NCBI GenBank assembly: GCA_963971285.1 | Contig: OZ020247.1 | Span: forward strand, 14,838,614-14,902,613 | Direction: 5' to 3' | Source: Astropecten irregularis | Lineage: Eukaryota > Echinodermata > Asteroidea > Paxillosida > Astropectinidae | Length of the DNA stretch: 64,000 nucleotides | Part shown: one piece after another, positions 46,395-57,100 of the stretch | How the letters are laid out: every line of letters starts with the position of its first letter | How positions within the stretch are numbered: position 1 is the stretch's first letter | Made by a program: the position numbers and the translations under genes | Notes under the pieces: model-generated | The model's input: the letters and a program-made list of their open reading frames with translations, nothing else | The model's database searches: none | What the model was told of the DNA's origin: nothing

Positions 46395-46480
46395 CCTGAC
46401 ACGGCCAGGGCGGGAGTTGAACCAGGGCCAATTTTTAAAAGATGGCCGAAAGAGCCACTGCGCTCGATCACCAATAAAGT
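46395..46480 (-). mobile_element. tRNA-derived SINE candidate
   Basis: The minus strand reads GATCGAGCGCAGTGGCTCTT (A-box-like) then CCCTGGTTCAACTCCCGCCC (B-box-like) at about 50-base spacing. Confidence 0.4.
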
Positions 46481-46939
46481 CTACTATACTACCTCATGTG
46501 TTTAATGATATCAGCACAGCAGAGAATGTGTCTCCCTTGCAGCGAAAATCTACATCCAAAGAGCTATTTCACATAATTTGGGCTTTGGTTGACGGATTGT
46601 ATGCAGTTGATTGGGCAAAACCGGAACAGCGTAACACGCGAGTAGTGACCGTGCCTCACGGATGATGATACAGTTTTGAAATGCAAAAGAAAATATAGAG
46701 GGCGACATTCAATAATGGATGCACCACACTAAATAGCTCAAAAATCAATGCGCCAATTTATCATTCAAATCTGCATCTTTTTGGGTCATGCAATAGATAT
46801 AATTGTGTAATTATTACAACCTGGGGGTTCAATGCTTCAGCCTATTGTTGAGACTTGATTCAGTAGACGCAGCCTTGATGCGCATTGCCTGCTGTTGATA
46901 TTGCAGACTGTAGTGGGAGGAAGTCTCTGGTGGTCTTGA

Positions 46940-47095
46940 TTTATTGCGTTTCAAAGATCTGGGCTCCTTGATAGGTCACATATGATGCAATTGGGTGAGA
47001 AAGTGGGTCTATTTCACCCGCTTTCCAGAGGGATGTTTTGTTTTTTTAATGCCTTCTTTGACTAGAGTGATCCCATTTACCTTGTGTTAGGGGTG
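46940..47095. repeat. Copy of the LINE-associated 145-bp repeat
   Basis: GCAATTGGGTGAGAAAGTGG, CAGAGGGATGTTTTG and GAGTGATCCCATTTACCTTG recur in the units at 48160-48420. Confidence 0.6.
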
Positions 47096-47359
47096 TTCAG
47101 CTGAGCATGAGTATATCTAAAAAATTCAATGGTCAACCCACCAAAAAAATAAAAAGAAAATGAAAGGTGACATGTTCAACATCATTTTTTCTGTGCAACT
47201 TGAACAGCTGATGTGAGAGTTCTGTATATTTTTAAATGATTTTTGAAGTAAGGATTTAACACTGTTGTATATGGGAGTTTATTTACTTGGGTGCAACCCT
47301 AGCCCGTGCGATCGACGAGCCTCGGTCTCGCCGTCCACTTTAATCCTAAGTTGTTTTGA

Positions 47360-47640
47360 ATGTTGGTCAACTCGTACGCCGCCTAACTCGTACGCCCCAA
47401 CTCGTACCGACTCGTACGCAGTGGCGTCACCAGACTTTTGTGTCTGGGGGGGGCACAAGGGGGGCACTAGCAATTGTTGGGGGGGCACTACAATAATATA
47501 TATTATATTTTTTTTCGCCAACCCAAATCTCAAATGGGGGGGCACGAGGGGGGGCACGAGGTTTTCCAGGGGGGGCACGTGCCCCCCCTGGCCCCCCCTT
47601 GGCGACGCCACTGCTCGTACGCCGACCAACTCGTACGTCA
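47360..47640. repeat. Short CTCGTACG-rich repeat interrupted by a hAT-like element
   Basis: AACTCGTACGCC-type units occur at 47370-47420 and 47614-47637, on both sides of the inserted element. Confidence 0.65.
47419..47613. mobile_element. hAT-like MITE, 195 bp, perfect 8-bp target duplication
   Basis: Ends CAGTGGCGTCACCAG and TTGGCGACGCCACTG are inverted. Flanks CTCGTACG at 47411-47418 and 47614-47621 are identical. G-rich and C-rich interior. Confidence 0.85.
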
Positions 47641-48099
47641 CCAGCATATTAATATTGTAGTTTGTAATAAAAAAATAAACAAGCACTGAATGTGCGGTGC
47701 TCGTCCACGTCGGTGGGGGGCAAACCTAATTTGAATATAATCTTGATATTATCCACAATTCCTCGTGCACTGTGTTCATCAGTCTATTCATTAGCTTCGC
47801 TCTGTTTAGCTGCCAAATTCATTTCAATGTACACAAAACAAAAGCAAGGGAATTATATCCTATGGTTACCGAAAAAGTACAATACACACTGGCATAAGAA
47901 CAGCTTAAAACGACGTCACATTATTAGCCAATCAGAGTAGGGAAAGTTAAAAAATATATTACCAAACACTATTAATGGCCAATCACGTTTATTCCAATTT
48001 CTATCTAGGCTCTTCCAACGCCAGCAGGGTTGTAATGTTTCTGGATTAATCAGGAAAGTTAAACGTTCTCTTATGTTTCCTCCTCAATATATTTTAATT

Positions 48100-49800
48100 A
48101 AGAGAGTGCTAAGAGCTATACAAATGATGGATTGAAGAAATATGGCACTGGACCTCCTGCCTGGACTCTGGGTTTCCTTTTGTGACCATTTTTGATGCAA
48201 ATGGGTGAGAAAGTGGGTCTATTTCAGCCACTTTGCAGAGGGATGTTTTTAAAAAAATTGCTTCTTTGACTGGAGTGATCCCGTTTACCTTGTTTTGGAC
48301 AGTGCCTGGACTCTGGGTTTCCATTTGTGACCAATCGTGATGCAATTGGGTGATAAAGTGCATGGGTCTCTTTCAGCCGCTTTGCAGAGGGATGTTTTTT
48401 TGAAAATGGCCTTAGAGTGATATGGTTGAGTGTGTGGTTGGTGACATTTGGTGGAGGCTAGATCAGAACTAGGGTTTTCTTCAACTTAACATGGAGGCCG
48501 AGCTTGGTGTATATATGCATCGTTGAAGGCTCCCAGAAGTTGCTGAAGGCCTTCTGCAGAAGATGAGACCACATTATTATCGTCAGCGTACTCAAAAGCT
48601 AAGAGCGGATGTGGTCTTGACCTTTGTTTTGGCCCTCAGTCGGCCAAGGTTGAAAACCTTTCAATCCATTCGGTAGGCAATATCAATTCCAGATGGAAGA
48701 TTGTGCTTGATCATGTTTAGCTAGATGGTGGCCATGCACGAAGATGGAAAAATAGAATTGGTGCAAGAACGCAACCAAGTTACACCTGAGTCGACTTTGA
48801 GTTCGCTATTGCCCCCATTGCCAAGGACTGAGGCCGACGTCTCGTCGTGCAATTAAGAGCTGGACGATAGTGATAAACTTGTCGGGGCAGCCAACCTTCT
48901 TTAAGATCTTTCACAGAATCAAGGGGGCGGCACACACTATCAAATGCTTTAGTGAGGTCAATGAAGGCAAGGTAAAACGGCTGATGATATTCGTAGCATT
49001 TCTCCTGCAGTTGGCGATCGGAGAAAATCATGTTTGTGGTCTTTCTCTCGAATCTGAACCCAAACTGTGTCTCTGGTAAGATCAGCCTGCAAGCTCAGCG
49101 ATGACTTTGAGATGACTGTTCATAATGCGGGTCAAGACTTTTCCCACAATAGAGAGCAGGGGTATTCCATTGTAATTTCCACAGACTGACTAGTCATCTT
49201 TATGCTAATAAATTGTGACGATCGTGGAGTCTCTCTATAGGCAGGGGACAGGTCGTCCTGGGTCCAAATCTTCACAGTAAGTTGGTGTAATATTGTCCGT
49301 GTTGTTTGACCTCCTTATAGACCTCGGCATGGATGCCATCACACATCATGCCGCTTTGTTGTTTTTCATGGCTTTAATTGCGGCAAGAGTGTTTCCGAGA
49401 GACTAGTGGGATTTTGTCAAGATCTTTAACTGGCTCTTGTTGTGGTAGGCTCTGCGACACTTCTTCTTCGCTGATCACAGGATTGACGTTCAGCAGGTCT
49501 TCAAAGTGTTTCTTCCATCTTGCACAGATGTCGTCTTTCAACTTTAGCAAGGTAGCACCGTCTTTACTTCGAAGCGGGGCTTGTCCTTGTGTCCACGGGC
49601 TGTAGATGGTTTTACAAGCAGCGAATTAGAAGCATTTCGAATCATTTCTATCAACGATCGGGATGGGTCTCCGCAGACTTGTTCATCCACCATTGGTCTT
49701 TTAGTTTTTGTGTCTCGTTTTGAAGTTTTACTTTGTACTCTTGGTGAAAGGTTTTGTTCAGATCCTCGCATCTCATCCATCTTTAGGCCTATATGCATAT
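48100..49800 (-). pseudogene. Degenerate non-LTR (LINE) retrotransposon
   Basis: Minus-strand frames carry reverse transcriptase motif A (FYLAFIDLTKAFDSV, near 48965-48935) and motif C (EYADDNNVVSSSAEGLQQLL, near 48590), in the right order and about 120 residues apart. Upstream 49544-49798 may be an earlier part of the same ORF. Stops and frame changes separate the parts, so it is dead. Its left (3') end includes 145-bp repeats at 48160-48420. Clade not assigned. Confidence 0.7.
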
Positions 49801-49835
49801 TTTTGCAAGTTCTTGTCCTCTTGTCATTTAGCCTT

Positions 49836-49880
49836 TGAGAAAGATCCTGCTAGGATCGAAACGTCAGGCCCTCCAAAGCA
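49836..49880 (+). repeat. Single GATCCTGCTAGGATCGAAACG arm
   Basis: AAAGATCCTGCTAGGATC followed by GAAACGTCAGGCCCTCC, same as one arm of 18129-18236. Confidence 0.65.
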
Positions 49881-50267
49881 TTTTATATATTTCAGGTCAT
49901 TATTTTGCTTGAGGAGCAATTTTGTTACAATGTATCGGTTTAAGTACTTCTAGATTTAGAAGGCTCCTCCCTGAGCCTCCTAGCACTATCACTTTTCGGG
50001 GTGCTCGGTGCCGTAACGCTTTGGGTTTTGAAAACAACAATTGATAGATGACATTTTGGTGAAACGTGGCAGCACCTATAGGTCGTGAATTCGCCCGAAT
50101 AATTGTTGCCTAATCCTCGATCTATGCTTGTGCATTCTCATTGTTTTGGTAAATGTTCCCGTAGAGTTGGATAATAATAATTATGAACAACTCTATGAAA
50201 TGATCCACAACTTTTTGAGCAAAATCTTTGTCGTGGAGGGGTAAAGTTGTTTCGAGTCTGGAACCAG

Positions 50268-50567
50268 GCGTGGTTCTACGGGGGGGCGGGGGCTAGGGGG
50301 GCTTGAGCCCCCCCCCCAATATTTTGTTGTGTAGCCCCCCCCCAAAAAAAAAAAAATGCAATTGAAAAAACAAAATCTTTAAAATCGGATCTTTTCAGTT
50401 ATTAAGCGCCAATTACATAAAAACGCGCTGTGTTGGCCACAGGTGCATGTTTTTCGACCCTTAATAAGACATAGCAGAAGCGAGTGTTAGAAGAACCCAA
50501 AATTATGGGTCTTCTAGACCCCCCCCCCCCCCGATAAAAAAATAATGGCTGTAGAACCGTCAAAATG
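50268..50567. mobile_element. G/C-tract MITE with 12-bp flanking duplication
   Basis: GTCTGGAACCAG occurs at 50256-50267 and 50568-50579. GGTTCTAC at 50272 and GTAGAACC at 50551 are inverted. Interior GCGCCAATTAC and GCGAGTGTTAGAAGA are shared with 63640-63860. Confidence 0.65.
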
Positions 50568-50799
50568 GTCTGGAACCAGTCAATTTGGCAGTTTTAAGGT
50601 CATCTGTCTTTGGTCTTTTCTCAAAACGTCATCACTTACCCTACATAACATTGAAAAGAAAATGACAATTTTTGAAGTTTTCAGCTTCATTTTGGTGCAT
50701 TGCATGATTCCCTGAGAAACTTGTGAGTATTTGGATTGTTTTTTTTTTTTTGGAAATTGGCCAATTTGCGTGGGAGTCTATGGGAAATTATTTACTGGT

Positions 50800-51010
50800 C
50801 TCAGTGGTCTGCACAAAGCCGCATGCGCCATCAGCGGCCGGTAGTGCATAACACGGCTTCCTGCATGCTATGTTCTACAATACGGGTTTGGTTCGAACTG
50901 TGCGCACTGCGCTGTGCATGTAATGTGTATCATTCAATGCGAGACAGTGTGCACCACAACACCCATTGGAACTCCATGGTCATAATGCCTATAAACCTTA
51001 TAGCATTATT
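50800..51010 (+). promoter_or_regulatory. PIPOX: Possible PIPOX promoter / 5' UTR
   Basis: GC-richer than its surroundings, with NRF1-like CGCATGCGCC near 50820 and GTGCGCACTGCGC near 50898. There is no clear TATA box at a useful distance from the ATG. Confidence 0.3.
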
Positions 51011-51121
51011 ATGACCGAGCCAGTTCCTTACGATTGCGTGGTGGTCGGGGCAGGAGTGGAAGGATCTGCGACGGCTTACCAGCTAGCTCGACAGGGCCAC
51101 AGAACTCTTCTCATAGAACAG
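51011..51121 (+). CDS. PIPOX: PIPOX exon 1: FAD-binding motif
   Basis: 37 codons, [18 protein letters not shown] to TLLIEQ, phase 0, donor GTGAAT. Followed by a 6.06-kb intron full of transposons. Confidence 0.94.
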
Positions 51122-54100
51122 GTGAATATTATACCACAGTTAGGCCATGTCAATTTCATGTCAACACCGTGAAATGGAAAGACTCTGATTCTTGATTATT
51201 TTGTTCCGATGTGAAGGTTATAGTGTGTCACCCCACAAATGTCCGCCCGGACAGATTTAGCCAGCTAAAACTGAAAGTGTCCCCGTGTCAATTCTGTCCC
51301 ACTGAGTTCAATGATCCCCCTGGTTTTTCATGTGGTATTCCGATATAGTCGCGTCTCGAAGCTTACAGTGTACCCATACAATGTGTCATCCGTGCGTATA
51401 CTGTATTATATATAGGTCAAGTTCCACACGATATACGTGCCTCACATTATATTCATATTATAATAATATCCCAGTTATGGCCGCTATGGCTTCAGGCACC
51501 GTATCATGGAGGAAAGAACGCATACAGACCGTCGCGACCCGTCTAGTTATAGTAATAAATCCGCAGTTCAATCCTTCGACGTGACCCGACTAAAGGGCAT
51601 TAAAAATCATCTTTCCATATTAAAGGTGGTATATCATACTTTGGTTTTTTGATCTTTTAAAAGATCAAAAATAAATGAGAAAATACTTAAGAAATACTGT
51701 TGCTGTTTTTCACTGTTTGCTCAAAAAGTTGGCACCGTATGGGACCATGATGGGACTGAAGTTTTCACAGATGACTGTTACTGTATCTGTCTTGATATTT
51801 CTGCCCATTAATCTGCATTACTTTGATAACTTGAACCAAAGTATGATACTACCTTTAAGCACCCTGCCCTTAAAAGTAAAACAATGATAAATGCACTGAT
51901 GTCTGGGTAGTAGTCGTCTAAAGACTGGTGATGTATCACGAGATGGGGGACAAATTTAACCGGGGGACACAATTAAACTTGGGCAGAGGGCTGGTGAGAG
52001 TGGTGTTTAAATTAAAATGGCTAGTTGACTGTGAATGCATTTTAAGATGCACGGGGGAGATCCCATGCAAAATATACATTGTGTGTGAGCATGGAGGTAG
52101 GTCTTTTCCTCCATGGTGTATACGTATACGTACGTGCCCTAATTTCTCTATGGTTCGATCACGATGGATCCGATGCATGCATAATGGCCAACGCAGTCAT
52201 ACCATAGAGCTATCTGTTTGTAGCTCTATGGTCATACGCACTTAACCCATGCTTTGTTGATTATAATATGGCCGAACCAACGACCTTCAGTCACAAAGGG
52301 CCGGTTTCTAGGCTGTGCAGCGAGCTATGCACGCGTACCGCACTGCTTGGTCACTGCAAACGATGAAGTAATACTAATAGCACTTCCAGCAGCCGAAAAG
52401 TCGATGCCAGTACTGGCACGACATCGCGTGACTTTGATCACCTTTTCCCTTATCGTAGTTGAAAGAATTCAAAGTGCTTAAAGATGTAATAATTATATTA
52501 TTGTGTGAAAATAATGATCACATTCGTTGTACACGATAGTGTGAATGTCTGATTACCAATTAATACCCAAACAGAAATGTTCACAGATTTACGTATAGGC
52601 CCTCTAACTTTCAAGGTATGAAGATGGTGCTGGTAGAAACATACTGTTTATTACCGCTTGAAATGTTGTAAGTTATCCTGAAAGTTGTAAAACAAAGACC
52701 AATTAAAACAGTTTTGATCTCGGGGTAAGATCAAAACCGTCATTTATGTTTTATAAGAAAAATTGAGTCGGTGATATTCGCTATCTTCCCATGATCCAGA
52801 TGTCCGATTGAGCTCACTTTTTCACATAATAATGTTGGATTCGACAAAGTGTGAGTACCTTTCTGTACCAAAAACTACCAATCATGCCCGTTCCTACTAG
52901 CTCCATGTTTTCAAGGTATAGGCCTAATTGATTGTACATGATTGGTAGGCTAGGTCTCAGAACAGCACTCACACACTGTCTAATCCAACCTGTAGACCTA
53001 CATAAAATAACACACCTGTGACAATTTGAGTATGTTACCAATCCTGAACTGTACCTTTAATATCATTCATGAATTTGCTACGTCTGATAGTATTATCTGT
53101 TATCAATAGATAATGTATTGTTGACATTACATTCAACGCACGTCAGCAGTGTTAATTGTGCGATGATATAGGGCGGTACAAATATTATGCAACCGCGTAG
53201 GCCTACGTGACCTGTTGAAATACTTAGGCCATAAAAAAAAAATTGATGTATTGGCGTAACCCGCCCGACCCAAAAATATGCCCCGACCGTAAACATTTTA
53301 AACAAAAAAAAGGTGTTTTTTTTAAATAAAAACAAAAATCGGGAAAAAAAGAATAATACAAAAATAAATCGCAAATTTGTATGCAGATTTAAAGCTTAAA
53401 AGGAGCAAAAGATGGAAACCAGACTAGTTAAAGATGTCATTTCTTGTCTTTATTTGACTCGTCAAATACTGTGATATACAGGAAAAAAAGCATTTAATAC
53501 AGGAAAAATAAAAAAAAATAAAAAAATCCGCCCGCCCTACCTAATTTCCCAACCCTCCGTTACTCCAACACAACAATTTTTTTTATGGCCTTATCATTCT
53601 GCATTATCTCAACCCTTTACTGTTGAAATAACAAGATACGTGTAACCGTGTAAAATAATATTTTACAAGCACTCTTTTAAGTATAGGCCTATATAGCAAA
53701 TAAAATTGCTTACGGTTAGTGTATTTCATGGGAGAGTTTTCTTTCTCGCTACGCTAAGCAAAGACATTCTGCAGAATGCATTATTTTGACAGCGCGTTAT
53801 AGCAGAAACAAAATCAATGTAATCTGGCCTGAAATTCTTAGCTAACCGCGACAGTGGCGCACCCAGCTAGGGGGGGGGGGGCTCGGGGGGCTTGAGCCCC
53901 CCCCCCCCCCCCAAGAGGGTCCCTGAAAAAAAAAACGCAAAAAAAGAAGAAAAAGAAAAAGAAAAAAAAGGGGGGATGGAGGGAAAGGGAGAGGAGGAAG
54001 GGGGGGGGGGGGTCACAAAATGTTTTGTGGGAGAAAAATTTTCTCCCAAGACAAAATCCTGGGTGCGCCGGTGAACCGCGATTAGCCTAAGTGCCGAAAG

Positions 54101-57100
54101 TTTGCTTAAAGATTGCACAAAATACATGTAGATTTCACGCGTATGGCAGTGGCCAAAAGCACAAAAGTAGGCCGTAACGGATTCCATGGAATTTGGCCCA
54201 TACAATACTGCTTTTTTGACAGTATAGTAGCCAAATATCCACTGCAAATTAATATTGAATCCGTCTATACCGTCAACTTTAAGATTTATATAGCGATTCA
54301 ATAGCTCTAACACTAAGGCATGATCCGAGGTTTTTTGAATGGCCTGTCGAGAATGAAGAATCCGTTTAAAGGTATAATACATGATTAGTAAAAGGTCACA
54401 GAACAGCACTCACACTTTGTCTAATCCAACATGTACATGAAATAATAAACATGTGAAAATTTGAGCTCAATCGGACATATGAGTCACGAGAAAATAGCGA
54501 AAACCCGACCCATTTTTCTTTAAAACATAAAGAATGGTTTTGACCATACCCCGAGATCAAAATTGTTTTCGGACTTGCTTCACTAATTTCTGGATAAATA
54601 AAGTACACCACTTCAGCCTGGAAATATTTTAACGGTATGTTTCTACCAGCACCATCTTTATATCCTGAAAGTTATACGTAAATCTGTGAACATTTCTGTT
54701 TGGGTATGTTACCTTCCTTTGAAGGGCGTGTATTACTGTATACAATATTAATTTGTAAAGGTGATAGAGCAGCTGCAGGCTGCTTAATTTTGATTTGTCA
54801 TGGAATAAAAACAAATATGTGAAATATTCAGCTTGATAACCATTGGAAGCAGTAGAAAACGACAAAAAACCGTTTCATTTGTGTATGACGCGAAATTGTT
54901 TGGGAATAGCTGTCTCATTTAAAGGGATTGCATACGTTTGGTAATTTGAGCCTATTGTTTGTTTCAAACCAATATAATTGTATATATATACCATAAAACT
55001 AACCTGTGAAAGTTTCAATTCAAAAGGTGGTAGCGTTTGTGAGATTTTGGCGACAAACTAGAGCGGTTATTTCACGCCAGATAACAGTTAGTCAATAGCT
55101 GAGAAGCGTTACGGCCATAACGCTTCTCAGATTCATAATTTTTGGAGATAAAAAGTGACATATTTTTCCATAACCGCGGTACTTCGAATTGAACGTTTCT
55201 CAATTTGCATTATACTATCCAAAGCAGCTGTACTTCTCACCAAGTAAGTTTTTATTGCCATAAATTTTCAGAGTCATTACCAAACGTATGCAATGCCTTT
55301 AAAGGTAGTATCATACTTTGGTAAGACACCGAAACAGAAATCTTTACAGATTTACCTATAACTTACAGGGTATAAAGATGGTAATGGTAGAAACATACCG
55401 TTACAATTTTTCCGCCTGAAACGGTGTATTTATCCAGAAATTAGTATAACGACGACCGAAAATCTTTTTGATCTTTTAAAAGATCAAAAATAAAAGAGAA
55501 AAGACTTAAGAAATACTGCGGCCGTTTTTCACGATTTTCTCAAAAAGTGGGCACCGTACGGGACTGAAATTTTCACATAATGACTGTGACTATATCTTCC
55601 TTGATATTTTTGCCCATGAATCTGTACTTCTTTTGACAAAAACCAAAGTATGATACTACCTTTAATTTTTAATCTTGCCAAGATAAAACATGTTTTGGTG
55701 TTTAGTTTTACTCTTTTATGTACACATTTCAGGCAGAAAGATGTTTCTAAAATTACCGTCTTTATATCCCGAAACGAACATAGGCCCTATCTGTTTTAGT
55801 TTGTTACCAATGCCATTGACATTCAGATAATTAATGCACGGGTGTTTGGTTAATTGGTTTTACTCTTTTCGGGATAAGTACAGCATTCAGGCAGAAACAT
55901 TTCCACAGCATGTTTCTAGTAGGCTGTGCATTCACGGGTAATTTTGGACCCGAGTACCCTTTGCCCAAACGGGCGGGTACCCGGGTACCCGCGATATAAT
56001 ATAAAACATAAGAAATTAAGAACCCGGAAGTATGTTGCGTAATGGCCGTTGGTGAGTACCGTATCGGGGCTCCGAGCCAGGCGTGCTAAAAAATTACCAG
56101 ACCTTCCCTAAAACACCCCGACCTTTAGCGGATTTCGGCTTTTTTTAGGGGTGCCGAATTTTAGTTTACACTATTTCTACCGACATGACAGGCCAAGCAA
56201 AAGTTAGCGTGATCTTTTTTCCGACATCGAACACCGACATCAAACACGATGTATGCATTGTCAGGGTTGTTATTTCGTTGCGTGTTCCCCGTAAAATATT
56301 CTGACCACCCCGTAAATCGCATTTTCCTGATCAGCTAAATCTTACTTGAATTTCAGTCGGTAATTTTGTCCAGTTGGCCAATTAGAAGAAACACACTTTT
56401 CACGTACATGTGCTAGATCTTAAGAAATAACGTGAGAAAAATTACTAGGGCGACAAACGCATTATTAAGACGTAATCACGATGCATTGTGCACATGGTCA
56501 GCATGGTAATCCCGAATGTTCCATGACTGGTATCCGCCCCACACACGGCAACGCGTAATAGCCACGATGTCAATACAACGTGCACCAGTCTCGACCACGT
56601 GTAGACAGGAAGACTACATACTGTATACACCGTACGTACTGTGTGTGGACGGTGTGGGCTCGGTTGGTTCCGATGGTCTGCCGTACGCGGTAGGATTTTT
56701 GGTCGGTACATGTAGGCCTACATCGCGGCCGGGGTGCGTCGCGTTTTTGGGTACCGTAGATCGCGGCCGGACTGCGTCGATAATTGTGGCTCGCTGCCGG
56801 CTTCGGTACAGATTTGCGGTAAATAATCTGCTTTTGACATTGCAAAAAAATACCAATTTTGCAGGTCAGTGATGTATAATATAAAAAAGGGCATGGTTCT
56901 TATTTTTTTACGGGTAATAGAATCGAAAAAATGGAGCCGGGTACTCGATGGTTTCGGTCGGGTTTCGAGTACCCGGGTAGAACGCACAGCCCTAGTTTCT
57001 ACCATTACCGTCTTTATATCCTTTAAGTTAAACGTAAATCTGTGAACATGTCTGTTTGGGTTTGTTGCCAATGTTGTACATGGCCTTTAAAGGAAGAGAT

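Larger units (their letters stand above)
36223..51010. other. Intergenic region between SBSPON and PIPOX
   Basis: No host gene recognised. It holds the MITE, hAT-like, LINE and SINE copies listed separately, a GC-rich patch at 39690-39860 and a promoter-like motif pair near 44840-44926. The stretches 37540-39660, 42360-43500, 44180-44830 and 46470-46940 show nothing recognisable apart from minor similarity between 38510-38560 and 38980-39030. Confidence 0.5.

Noticed and set aside
47265-47689. Open frames of 131 and 135 residues on opposite strands
   Set aside because: Translate the G/C tracts and CTCGTACG repeats of a MITE insertion.
50966-51010. Upstream in-frame PIPOX start at 50966
   Set aside because: Would add 15 residues not seen in the family before the short N-terminal segment leading to the FAD strand.
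51928-52245. 105-residue plus-strand open frame in PIPOX intron 1
   Set aside because: No similarity and no splice phase compatible with the PIPOX exons.
53867-54409. 180-residue minus-strand open frame
   Set aside because: Its end runs through G/C homopolymers of a hAT-like element, and the rest has no similarity.
56445-56872. Clustered short open frames on both strands
   Set aside because: Inside the 1075-bp element; none resembles a transposase.
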